In this document: one piece after another, positions 1 to 5,032 of the stretch
How positions within the stretch are numbered: the first letter of the stretch is position 1
Layout of the letters: each line of letters begins with the position of its first letter
Assembly: GCA_023388235.1 (NCBI GenBank)
Contig: JAEWGQ010000176.1
Coordinates: forward strand, 1-5,049
Reading direction: 5' to 3'
Source: Actinomycetes bacterium
GTDB lineage: Bacteria > Actinomycetota > Actinomycetes > Actinomycetales > Cellulomonadaceae
Length of the DNA stretch: 5,049 nucleotides
Notes under the pieces: generated by a model
What the model was told of the DNA's origin: nothing
The model's database searches: none
What the model saw: only the letters and a program-made list of their open reading frames with translations
Made by a program: the position numbers and the translations under genes

Positions 1-186
1 CCGGTCGGGGCGGGTGCTCGGGTGCCAGGTGGACCGCAGGTACGCCGCGTCGCCGACCGCGAACGCGCTGTACCGGGAGCGCATCAGCTGCTCGGCGGTG
101 GCCGCCGACGCCGTGCCGCGGTGCAGGGGGCCGCAGCAGGCGTCGTAGGTCTCGCCGCTCAGGCAGGGGCAGCGGGTCGGGGTCAC
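1..186 (-). CDS. YchJ-family (UPF0225) SEC-C motif protein, N-terminal part, cut by window edge
   Basis: The first 62 residues of a small protein are visible; the rest lies beyond the left edge. A zinc-binding SEC-C type motif is seen at the N-terminus: C6-P-C8 followed by C17-C18. Next comes the family hallmark [12 protein letters not shown] (residues 31-42), then [12 protein letters not shown] (49-60). These blocks in this order are characteristic of YchJ/UPF0225 proteins, which pair a Cys-rich metal-binding segment with an NTF2-like domain and are usually about 120-160 residues long. The molecular role of the family is not established. The GTG at 186-184 is chosen as start because the Cys motif begins five residues later, as expected. 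The frame stays open upstream, so a slightly earlier start cannot be excluded. There is no strong Shine-Dalgarno sequence; a -10-like hexamer lies seven bases upstream, suggesting leaderless translation. The gene is divergent from the ThrE-type exporter gene, with about 62 bp between them. Confidence 0.88.
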   Translation of the reverse strand, partial: MTPTRCPCLSGETYDACCGPLHRGTASAATAEQLMRSRYSAFAVGDAAYLRSTWHPSTRPDR

Positions 187-193
187 GGTCCCC

Positions 194-199
194 AGTATC
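194..199 (-). promoter_or_regulatory. Candidate -10 element for the YchJ-family gene
   Basis: Read on the minus strand, positions 199-194 give GATACT, which matches four of six bases of TATAAT including the conserved A2 and final T. It ends exactly seven bases before the GTG start at 186, so transcription could begin at or next to the start codon, giving a leaderless mRNA. No convincing -35 hexamer is seen at the expected distance. Leaderless genes are common in actinobacteria. The call is inference from sequence only. Confidence 0.35.
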
Positions 200-223
200 G
201 CGGCCCGCCGCGAGACGGACGTC

Positions 224-253
224 CTGACCTTCCCGCCGGGCGTTCGCCATGAT
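224..253 (+). promoter_or_regulatory. Candidate promoter for the ThrE-type exporter gene
   Basis: A -35-like CTGACC (224-229, four of six to TTGACA) is followed after 18 bases by a -10-like CATGAT (248-253, four of six to TATAAT). If real, transcription would start near 260-261, on the GTG at 261. It would also exclude the two ATG codons at 249 and 252, which lie inside the -10 element, as start codons. Short hexamers at this match level occur by chance, so this remains tentative. Confidence 0.25.
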
Positions 254-1529
254 GGTCCCCGTGCCCACCCAGCCCACCGACGACGAGCTCGAGCTCATCC
301 GGCAGTCCGGCGTCGCCCTGCGCGTCGGCCGGCTGAGCCTGTCCGCCGGCACCGGCTCCTACCGTGTCAAGTCCTCGATGGCCCGGGTCGCGCACGCGAT
401 CGGCATCGACCGGCACGAGGCGCACGTGACGCTCACCGAGATCACGACCACCTCGCACCGGGGCGCGAGCTTCCGCACCGAGGTCGCCGAGGTGCGCTCG
501 GTCGGCATCAACGCGGACCGGCTGTCCGAGCTCGAGCGGCTCGCCGGGCGCCTCGCGGCGTCCAGCCGCCGGGCGTCGGTCGAGGAGGTCGCCGCCGAGC
601 TCGACCGCATCGAGCACAAGCGCCCCCTGTACCCGGACGTCGTGAACGCGCTGTGGGCGGCCGTGGCGTGCGCCGCGTTCGCGTTCCTCAACCACGGCGG
701 CCCGGTCGAGATGGCCGGGGCGTTCCTCGCCGCGTGGCTCGGGCAGCTCGTCCGCCGGCTGCTGCTGCACCGGGGGTTCAACCAGTTCGGCGTGACCATG
801 CTCGCGGCGGCCGTGGCGTGCCTGGCGTACCTCGGGCTGGTGTCGGTGCTGCACGGGCTGGGGGCCACCGAGGTGCGGCACGCCGCCGGGTACGTATCGG
901 CCGTGCTCTTCCTCGTGCCCGGGTTCCCGCTGGTCACGGGCGGGCTGGACCTCGCCAAGCTGGACTTCTCCGCCGGGGTCGCCCGGCTGACGTACGCGCT
1001 GATGATCCTCACGTCGGCGGCGCTCGCGGTGTGGGCCGTGTCGATCGCGGTGGGACTGTCCCCGGACCCGGAGCCCGGCCCGCCGATCGACCCCGGCGTG
1101 CTCGTCGCGCTGCGGATGCTCGCGTCGTTCGTCGGCGTGCTCGGGTTCGCGCTCATGTTCAACAGCCCGTGGCGGATGGCGCTCGGCGCCGCGCTCGTCG
1201 GCATGGTCGCGAACACCGGCCGGCTCGCGCTGACCGACACCGACCTCGCGCCCCAGGCGGCCGCTGCCGGGGCGGCGTTGCTCGTCGGCCTGCTCGCCGC
1301 GGTGATCGCCCCGCGCCTCGGGGTCCCGCGCATCACGGTGTCGGTGCCCGCCGTCGTCATCATGGTCCCGGGCGTCTCGGCGTACCGCGCGGTCTTCTAC
1401 ATCTCCAACGGCGACACCACCCAGGCGCTGGCCTACGGGGTGCAGGCGGCGCTGGTCGTCGTGGCCCTCGCCGTGGGCCTCGCGGTGGCCCGGATGCTCA
1501 CCGACCGGGAGTGGGCTTTCGAGCACTGA
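249..1529 (+). CDS. thrE: ThrE-family threonine/serine exporter
   Basis: Integral membrane secondary exporter of the ThrE family (DUF1212 plus the ThrE_2/DUF3815 half), known in Corynebacterium glutamicum to export threonine and serine using the proton gradient. At 426 residues it is slightly shorter than corynebacterial ThrE (about 490). Residues 20-130 form the soluble N-terminal domain, with the conserved start [20 protein letters not shown] and the block around [10 protein letters not shown]. About ten hydrophobic segments follow, near 133-150, 152-170, 181-203, 212-229, 245-270, 283-304, 309-325, 336-354, 362-382 and 395-415. Two proline-glycine motifs mark the two halves: [18 protein letters not shown] (223-240) and [17 protein letters not shown] (373-389). 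The fused single chain corresponds to the separate YjjP and YjjB proteins of enterobacteria. Possible starts are ATG 249, ATG 252 or GTG 261. None has a clear Shine-Dalgarno sequence, and a possible -10 hexamer over the ATGs favours GTG 261 (422 residues). Threonine/serine as the substrate is inferred from the family. Confidence 0.9.
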   Translation: MMVPVPTQPTDDELELIRQSGVALRVGRLSLSAGTGSYRVKSSMARVAHAIGIDRHEAHVTLTEITTTSHRGASFRTEVAEVRSVGINADRLSELERLAGRLAASSRRASVEEVAAELDRIEHKRPLYPDVVNALWAAVACAAFAFLNHGGPVEMAGAFLAAWLGQLVRRLLLHRGFNQFGVTMLAAAVACLAYLGLVSVLHGLGATEVRHAAGYVSAVLFLVPGFPLVTGGLDLAKLDFSAGVARLTYALMILTSAALAVWAVSIAVGLSPDPEPGPPIDPGVLVALRMLASFVGVLGFALMFNSPWRMALGAALVGMVANTGRLALTDTDLAPQAAAAGAALLVGLLAAVIAPRLGVPRITVSVPAVVIMVPGVSAYRAVFYISNGDTTQALAYGVQAALVVVALAVGLAVARMLTDREWAFEH

Positions 1530-1537
1530 CCTGCGCT

Positions 1538-1567
1538 TTGGTGCCTGCCGCTCTCGCCCGGTACCCT
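1538..1567 (+). promoter_or_regulatory. Candidate promoter of the tRNA-Ser gene
   Basis: TTGGTG (1538-1543), which keeps the TTG of a -35 box, is followed after 18 bases by TACCCT (1562-1567), which fits the TAnnnT pattern of actinobacterial -10 boxes. Predicted transcription would start around 1574-1575, giving a leader of only about five bases before the mature tRNA 5' end. The position just upstream of a stable RNA supports the call. Confidence 0.5.
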
Positions 1568-1579
1568 GGGGGCGCATCT

Positions 1580-1668
1580 GGAGACGTCGCATAGTCAGGT
1601 CTAGTGCGCGACCCTGCTAAGGTCGTGAAGGGGCAACCCTTCCGTGGGTTCAAATCCCACCGTCTCCG
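1580..1668 (+). tRNA. tRNA-Ser(GCU), reading AGC/AGU codons
   Basis: A complete class II tRNA cloverleaf can be folded by hand. The acceptor stem GGAGACG (1580-1586) pairs fully with CGTCTCC (1661-1667), and G1668 is the discriminator. The D stem GCA/TGC (1589-1591 with 1605-1607) encloses a loop with conserved A14, G18-G19 (1598-1599) and A21. The anticodon stem CGACC/GGTCG (1609-1613 with 1621-1625) holds loop CTGCTAA, with anticodon GCT at 1616-1618, hence serine. The long variable arm GAAGGG-GCAA-CCCTTC (1627-1642) is the serine-type identity element. The T stem GTGGG/CCCAC (1644-1648 with 1656-1660) closes loop TTCAAAT. The 3' CCA is not encoded and would be added by the CCA-adding enzyme. 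No duplicated fragment of the tRNA 3' end and no integrase gene is seen here, so there is no sign of its use as an attachment site within this window. Confidence 0.97.
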
Positions 1669-1675
1669 CGTGATG

Positions 1676-1735
1676 AGGCCCGCCGGCCTCCTGACCAGCA
1701 CGAACACTGGTCGGGGGCGGCGGGCCTTCTCGTTT
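1676..1735 (+). terminator. Intrinsic terminator hairpin of the tRNA-Ser transcript
   Basis: The outer stem AGGCCCGCCG (1676-1685) pairs perfectly with CGGCGGGCCT (1718-1727). An inner helix GACCAG/CTGGTC (1693-1698 with 1707-1712) continues the stem through pairs around 1687-1691 and 1713-1717, and closes an eight-base loop (1699-1706). A short T-containing tail (TCTCGTTT) follows. The hairpin begins eight bases after the tRNA discriminator base, so it most likely ends tRNA transcription and any read-through from the exporter gene, which has no terminator of its own in the 50-bp gap before the tRNA. Confidence 0.85.
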
Positions 1736-1986
1736 CGTCCCGAAGAAGTCGGCGCGCGCCGGCCGACGGGCAGGGTCCCCGGTCCACGGACACGCGGTGC
1801 GGTCGACGGCTCGGCGCCCCTCAGGTGACCGGTGGAACGCGGCGCCGACCCGGCCCGGTCCCCGGGCGAGGGGCCACCCTGCCCGGGAGAGCGGCCCGCG
1901 ACGTGCGAGCCGTCGCGTTCGGCCCTGGTCGTCCACCGCCTGTCGGCCCCCGACCACGCCCGGCCGCCCGCGCGCCGCCGCCGCCC
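1728..1986. other. Non-coding stretch with one strong hairpin (1861-1887)
   Basis: No reading frame here looks like a protein. The frames that stay open on both strands give Arg/Pro/Gly/Ala-rich low-complexity translations with no ribosome-binding site or recognisable domain, as expected by chance in such G+C-rich DNA. The only clear structure is a hairpin. CCCGGGC (1861-1867) pairs with GCCCGGG (1881-1887), and inside it AGGG (1869-1872) pairs with CCCT (1877-1880), leaving one bulged G and a GCCA loop. It has no T-tract, so a terminator role is uncertain. Confidence 0.6.
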
Positions 1987-1988
1987 GT

Positions 1989-2042
1989 GAGTGGAGGGCT
2001 GTGCCGGACACGCGCGGCGTGTCCCGGCAGAACCCTCCACTC
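1989..2042. repeat. 54-bp imperfect palindrome, copy 1
   Basis: The left arm starts GAGTGGAGGG and the right arm ends CCCTCCACTC. Folding gives 23 base pairs in three helices (outer, TGCCGG/CCGGCA, and ACACGC/GCGTGT), interrupted by a C-A mismatch (1999 with 2032), a G-G mismatch (2001 with 2030) and one bulged C, with a three-base GCG loop at the tip. The size and compactness resemble known bacterial intergenic palindromic elements of the REP or mobile hairpin type, but I do not recognise a named family. No T-tract follows on either strand. Confidence 0.9.
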
Positions 2043-2051
2043 GGGGAAGCC

Positions 2052-2107
2052 GGGGGCGGGGAGATGCGTCGGACCCTTCGCTCGGGGGGCGGGGAGCGGG
2101 GAGGGGG
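2052..2107 (+). other. G-run cluster with G-quadruplex potential, copy 1 tail
   Basis: On the plus strand, runs of six, four, four and five G at 2084-2107 are separated by one, three and one bases, which fits the standard quadruplex pattern of four runs of at least three G with short loops. Two further runs lie at 2052-2056 and 2058-2061. The RNA made from the minus strand here would be C-rich and G-poor. Whether a quadruplex forms is not known. Confidence 0.55.
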
Positions 2108-2130
2108 TCGGAGCCTCCACTCGGACGAGG

Positions 2131-2152
2131 GAGGGCGGCGAGCCCCGCCCTC
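2131..2152. repeat. Short perfect inverted repeat
   Basis: GAGGGCGG (2131-2138) and CCGCCCTC (2145-2152) form an eight-base-pair stem with a six-base loop. An alternative six-pair hairpin, GCCCCG with CGGGGC (2142-2147 and 2152-2157), overlaps it, so the two folds exclude each other. Given the base composition, either may be chance. No T-tract follows on either strand. Confidence 0.4.
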
Positions 2153-2182
2153 GGGGCGCGGGTTCCGGCGGGCTGGGCGCCC

Positions 2183-2208
2183 GGGGGGGGCGAACGGGGC
2201 GGGGCGGG
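2183..2208 (+). other. G-run cluster with G-quadruplex potential, just before palindrome copy 2
   Basis: Runs of eight, four, four and three G on the plus strand are separated by five, one and one bases. The cluster ends eight bases before palindrome copy 2. It has no exact counterpart before copy 1. Confidence 0.5.
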
Positions 2209-2215
2209 CGACCGT

Positions 2216-2269
2216 GAGTGGAGGGTTGTGCCGGACACGCGCGGCGTGTCCCGGCAGAACCCTCCACTC
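2216..2269. repeat. 54-bp imperfect palindrome, copy 2
   Basis: Differs from copy 1 at one position only (T2226 instead of C1999). Folding gives 24 base pairs: twelve outer pairs (2216-2227 with 2258-2269), a G-G mismatch (2228 with 2257), six pairs TGCCGG/CCGGCA, a bulged C2250, and six pairs closing a GCG loop (2241-2243). It lies about 110 bases beyond the stop codon of the ABC permease gene and could stop or stabilise the 3' end of that transcript, but no T-tract is present. Confidence 0.9.
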
Positions 2270-2291
2270 GGGGAGCCGAGTGAGGGGAGGT

Positions 2292-2342
2292 GGGTCGGAC
2301 CCGCCACCCGGGGGGCGGGGGCCGGGGAGATGGGTCGGACCC
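2292..2342. repeat. Pair of 11-bp palindromes GGGTCGGACCC, 40 bases apart
   Basis: GGGTC-G-GACCC occurs exactly at 2292-2302 and again at 2332-2342. Single-mismatch versions are at 2066-2076 and 2105-2115 in module copy 1. Each is a perfect or near-perfect inverted repeat around one central base, the form of a dimeric protein's binding site, but the location downstream of genes argues against a classical operator. Confidence 0.6.
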
Positions 2343-2377
2343 CGCGGGGGGCGGGGAGCCGGGGCGCGGGCCGGGGG
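2310..2377 (+). other. G-run clusters with G-quadruplex potential beside the permease stop codon
   Basis: Two clusters on the plus strand fit the quadruplex pattern. At 2310-2334 there are runs of six, five, four and three G with loops of one, two and four bases. At 2346-2377 there are runs of six, four, four, three and five G with loops of one, four, three and two bases. Transcripts of the ABC operon would be C-rich and G-poor here, a composition associated with Rho loading sites, so this may be the operon's 3' end region. That role is inference. Confidence 0.5.
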
Positions 2378-2379
2378 CG

Positions 2380-4044
2380 TCAGGCGGGCTGGATGTCGCG
2401 GCGGGCGAAGCGGGCGAGGCCCGCGGCCGTCAGCGTGGCGGCGGCGAGCGTGAGCAGCAGCAGCGGCGGCCACGACACGGGCTCCAGCGGCAGGTACGGC
2501 GTCGCGGAGAACGGCAGCACGTCGAGCAGCCACCCGGGCAGGTGCAGCGCCCCGCCGAGCAGCACCACGACGTACGTCGCGGCGAGCACCCCCCAGGTCA
2601 GCGGCACCGCGAGCCGCGGGAGCCAGCCGAACAGCGCCACGGCGACGCCGACGAACACCAGGACGGCGGGCCAGTAGCCGAGGGCGGCGAGCGCGAGGCG
2701 GGCGGCCTGGCCGGCGGTGTCGTCGACGAGCGCGCCGTACCCGGCGCCCATGAGCGCCCCGCCGGCGAGCAGCAGGACGGCGGACCCGGCGACGGGCAGC
2801 ACGAGCCGCTGGCCGGCCCACCGGGTGCGGGACAGCGCCCCGGCGAGCTGGGTCTCGACCGCCCCGCCGGCCTCGTCGGCGCGCAGGCTGACGGTGGACT
2901 GCAGGGCGAACACGGTGGTGAGCAGCGCGATCATCGTGACGAGCAGGGACAGCAGGGCGTCGACGCCGGTGCCGCGGGTGAGGTCGGCCGCGGCGCCGCC
3001 GGCGTCGTCCAGCAGGTTCGTCATCGACTCGACGACGGACCCGAACAGCAGCGCGGCGAGCACCACCGTGACGGTCCAGCCGATGACGGGGCCGCGCTGG
3101 AGGCGCAGCGCGAGCCCGAGCGGCGTGGCGTACCGGGCGGGTGCGCCGGCGGGGCCGCGGCGGTCGGGCAGCAGGCCGGCGCCGTGGTCGCGGCGGGCCT
3201 CGAGCCGCAGCGCCGCCGCCAGCAGCAGCGCGGTCAGGGCGAGCAGCAGCGCGAGGGGCCACCACCGGTCGGCGCCCCAGGGCTGCATCTGCTGCGCCCA
3301 GCCGACGGGGGAGGCCCAGGTGAGCCGCCCGTCGCCGAGGTCGCCGACCATGCGCAGCACGTACGCGACGCCGAGGGCGCCGGACCCGAGGGCGTTGGCG
3401 CTGCGGGCGGTCGCGGCGACCTGCCCGGCGAGCGCCCCGACGCCGACGGCGACCAGCCCGACGCCCGTGACGGACGCCCCGAGCACCAGCGAGCCCCGCA
3501 CGCCGGCGCCCTGCGGGTCGAGGCCGGTGGCGAGCGAGGTCAGCGCGACGCCCGCGCCGACGGCCACCGCCAGCGCACCGGTGACCAGCCAGGTCGCAGT
3601 GGACGCGGCGTGCAGCCCGAGCACGCGGGAGCGCAGCAGCTCGGCTCGCCCGGCCTCCTCGTCGGCGCGGCCGTTGCGCGTCACGAGGAACACGACGCCG
3701 AAGGCGAGCGCCAGGGCGAGCGTCATCCAGACCTTCGTCCAGACGGCGCCGCCGAGGGTGGCGGGGGCGGCGGCGAGGCCGGTGAGCGCGCGCAGGCCGG
3801 GGGTGTCGCTGACGGCGGCGAAGTCGTCGAGCGCCTGCTGGGTGTCGAAGATGTCGCGGTAGTAGACGGCGACGTACGCGAACATCCCGACGAGCGCGAC
3901 CCACCAGACGGCGAGCCGCACGCGGTTGCGGCGCAGCACCAGGCGGACCGCCGTGCCGGTGCCGGCCAGGGTGCGGGCGGCGGGCAGCGACCCGGGGGTG
4001 CGGCCGCCGACGACGGTGCCGGCGCGGTGCGCGGTGGTGGTCAT
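2380..4044 (-). CDS. ABC-2 type exporter permease, TnrB3-like (COG3559), 12 predicted TM segments
   Basis: Membrane subunit of an ABC exporter, 554 residues. About twelve hydrophobic segments fall into two groups of six: near 44-61, 100-122, 147-170, 190-211, 215-232, 262-280, then 318-337, 362-384, 413-436, 450-474, 480-500 and 525-546. The halves look duplicated. [15 protein letters not shown] (127-141) matches [19 protein letters not shown] (388-406), each just after the second segment of its half, and a Pro/Trp-rich loop occurs near 243-256 and again near 510-525. This layout and length fit the 'exporter of polyketide antibiotics' family that includes tetronasin-resistance TnrB3 and mycobacterial Rv1217c. 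The start ATG overlaps the ATPase stop as ATGA, with GGAGG seven bases upstream, so the two are translationally coupled. The frame remains open upstream only because it runs across the ATPase gene. The protein ends FARRDIQPA. The substrate is unknown; drug or lipophilic compound export is inferred from the family. Confidence 0.9.
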   Translation of the reverse strand: MTTTAHRAGTVVGGRTPGSLPAARTLAGTGTAVRLVLRRNRVRLAVWWVALVGMFAYVAVYYRDIFDTQQALDDFAAVSDTPGLRALTGLAAAPATLGGAVWTKVWMTLALALAFGVVFLVTRNGRADEEAGRAELLRSRVLGLHAASTATWLVTGALAVAVGAGVALTSLATGLDPQGAGVRGSLVLGASVTGVGLVAVGVGALAGQVAATARSANALGSGALGVAYVLRMVGDLGDGRLTWASPVGWAQQMQPWGADRWWPLALLLALTALLLAAALRLEARRDHGAGLLPDRRGPAGAPARYATPLGLALRLQRGPVIGWTVTVVLAALLFGSVVESMTNLLDDAGGAAADLTRGTGVDALLSLLVTMIALLTTVFALQSTVSLRADEAGGAVETQLAGALSRTRWAGQRLVLPVAGSAVLLLAGGALMGAGYGALVDDTAGQAARLALAALGYWPAVLVFVGVAVALFGWLPRLAVPLTWGVLAATYVVVLLGGALHLPGWLLDVLPFSATPYLPLEPVSWPPLLLLTLAAATLTAAGLARFARRDIQPA

Positions 4045-4991
4045 CGCGAGGCCTCCCGCCGGCCGGGCGTCCGGGCGCCGAGCGCCGCCAGCTCGTCGCC
4101 GTAGTGCGAGAGGAACAGCTCCTCGAGGGACGGCGGGTTCGCGGTGAGGGACACGGGGCGCAGGCGCGCGACCTCGGCGAGGACGGCGGGCAGCGCCGCG
4201 TCGTCGACCGCGAACGCCACGTGGCCGCCCTCGGTCCGCACGTCGTGCACGCCGGGCAGCGCGGCGAGCACGGGCGCGCCGTCGGCGGGCCGGTCGAGGC
4301 CGACGGTCACCTGGGAGCGGGTGAGGTGCCGCAGGGCGGCGAGCGTGCCGGACTCCACGGTGCGGCCGTCGCGGATGATCGTCACCCGGTCGGCCAGCCG
4401 CTCGACCTCGGCGAAGATGTGGCTGGACAGCAGCACGGAGCGCCCGGCGGCCTTGACCTCGCGGATCGACTCGGTGAACGCGGCCTCCATCAGCGGGTCG
4501 AGGCCGCTGGTCGGCTCGTCGAGCAGCAGCAGCTCGGCGTCGGAGGCGAGCGCGGCCACCAGCGCGACCTTCTGCCGGTTGCCCTTGGAGTAGGTGCGCG
4601 CCTTCTTGGTCGGGTCGAGCTCGAACCGCTCGAGCATGCGCGCCTTGCGCCGCTCGTCCAGCGGGCCGGACAGCCGGCAGAGGATGTCGATGGCCTCGCC
4701 GCCGGTGAGGTTGGGCCACAGCGTCACGTCGCCGGGGACGTAGGCGATGCGCCGGTGCAGGGCCACGGCGTCGGACCACGGGTCGCCGCCGAGCAGCGTC
4801 GCGGTGCCGCCGTCGGCGCGCAGCAGGCCGAGCAGCACGCGGATCGTCGTGGACTTGCCGGCGCCGTTCGGGCCCAGGAACCCCGTGACCTCGCCGGTCG
4901 GCACGGTCAGGTCGAGCCCGTCCAGCGCGCGGACCGCGCCGAACCGCTTGGTGAGGCCGGCGACCTCGATCGCCGTGTCGGGGGTGGGCAT
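4041..4991 (-). CDS. ABC exporter ATP-binding subunit, TnrB2/Rv1218c-like
   Basis: Cytoplasmic ATPase subunit (316 residues) that powers the permease encoded next. Motifs in order: Walker [10 protein letters not shown] (40-48); the Q-loop region [16 protein letters not shown] (84-99), where Gly87 occupies the usual Gln position; a divergent signature [12 protein letters not shown] (134-145) instead of LSGGQ; Walker B LLLLDEP (154-160) with catalytic Glu159; D-loop SGLDP (162-166); and H-loop His191 in [13 protein letters not shown]. The C-terminal tail contains [13 protein letters not shown] (288-300), common in exporters of this group. The pattern matches my recollection of the tetronasin/Rv1218c-type ATPases, which share the SKGNRQ signature. 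GAAGGA lies six bases upstream of the ATG at 4991-4989, a good Shine-Dalgarno sequence that fixes the start. It is the first visible gene of a two-gene operon. Membrane-bound drug export is a family inference; no biosynthetic genes are visible. Confidence 0.94.
   Translation of the reverse strand: MPTPDTAIEVAGLTKRFGAVRALDGLDLTVPTGEVTGFLGPNGAGKSTTIRVLLGLLRADGGTATLLGGDPWSDAVALHRRIAYVPGDVTLWPNLTGGEAIDILCRLSGPLDERRKARMLERFELDPTKKARTYSKGNRQKVALVAALASDAELLLLDEPTSGLDPLMEAAFTESIREVKAAGRSVLLSSHIFAEVERLADRVTIIRDGRTVESGTLAALRHLTRSQVTVGLDRPADGAPVLAALPGVHDVRTEGGHVAFAVDDAALPAVLAEVARLRPVSLTANPPSLEELFLSHYGDELAALGARTPGRREASR
4052..4056 (-). promoter_or_regulatory. Ribosome-binding site of the permease gene
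   Basis: GGAGG, read on the minus strand, lies seven bases before the permease ATG (4044-4042) and inside the last codons of the ATPase gene. Together with the ATGA stop/start overlap it settles the permease start and supports coupled translation. Confidence 0.75.
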
Positions 4992-4997
4992 GTCGGG

Positions 4998-5003
4998 TCC
5001 TTC
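4998..5003 (-). promoter_or_regulatory. Ribosome-binding site of the ATPase gene
   Basis: GAAGGA on the minus strand with a six-base spacer to the ATG at 4991-4989. The strong Shine-Dalgarno sequence shows that this mRNA has a leader and supports the chosen start. Confidence 0.75.
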
Positions 5004-5032
5004 GTCTCGGGGGACGTCGGCGGCGGTCGCCG

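Larger units (their letters stand above)
1987..2115. repeat. Composite repeat module, copy 1 (palindrome plus G-rich tail)
   Basis: This segment matches 2214-2342 in direct orientation at an offset of 227 bases (226 over a short middle part because of one extra A near 2047). The first ~60 bases are almost identical, differing at one base. The following ~70 bases are diverged but keep the same order of blocks: GGGGA, GCCG, a GTCGGACCC-type motif, a CGGGGGGCGGGG run and a second GTCGGA motif. The module lies between the convergent tRNA and ABC exporter units. An extra partial copy of the palindrome's right arm, CCTCCACTCGG, occurs at 2114-2124 at the module's end. Confidence 0.85.
2214..2342. 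repeat. Composite repeat module, copy 2 (palindrome plus G-rich tail)
   Basis: Second copy of the module at 1987-2115, in the same orientation, ending 37 bases before the stop codon of the convergent permease gene. Its tail keeps both 11-bp GGGTCGGACCC palindromes intact (2292-2302 and 2332-2342), while each is changed by one base in copy 1. Its C-to-T difference at 2226 restores a T-A pair in the hairpin. Copy 2 therefore looks closer to the intact form of the element. Confidence 0.85.

Noticed and set aside
183..1592. Long open frames antisense to the thrE gene (469 and 334 codons) and an overlapping plus-strand frame (653-1594)
   Set aside because: Their translations are low-complexity Arg/Pro/His/Gly-rich or Ser/Ala/Thr-rich with no domain, while the thrE frame has conserved motifs and regular membrane segments. 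Open antisense frames are expected in such G+C-rich genes.
1580..1668. The tRNA-Ser gene as an integration site of a mobile element
   Set aside because: No integrase or excisionase gene and no second copy of the tRNA 3' end occurs in the window, and the module repeats do not resemble the tRNA sequence.
1498..2307. Minus-strand frames (1498-2307, and the end of 1601-3904) running through the tRNA, with translations such as WDLNPRKGCPFTTLAGSRTR
   Set aside because: This peptide is the translation of the reverse complement of the tRNA-Ser gene. Peptides of this kind are a known annotation artefact found wherever such a tRNA is translated on the wrong strand.
1987..2342. The two repeats as a CRISPR array
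   Set aside because: There are only two copies, the unit is 54-129 bp, the intervening DNA is about 173 bp and itself repeat-derived, and no cas gene is present.
1797..2677. Small proteins encoded in the 1.73-2.38 kb gap
   Set aside because: All open frames there translate to Gly/Arg/Pro-rich sequence, pass through the palindromes and G-runs, and lack ribosome-binding sites. The two repeat copies lie 227 bases apart (not a multiple of three), so no frame is preserved between them.
2290..4104. Plus-strand frames opposite the ABC permease (604 and 381 codons)
   Set aside because: They are composition shadows of the permease gene, giving Gly/Glu/Arg-rich or Ser/Ala/Pro-rich sequence without motifs or ribosome-binding sites.
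4045..4779. Upstream extension of the permease frame to 4779
   Set aside because: It runs out of frame across the ATPase gene and translates to Arg-rich nonsense. The ATGA overlap and GGAGG place the start at 4044.
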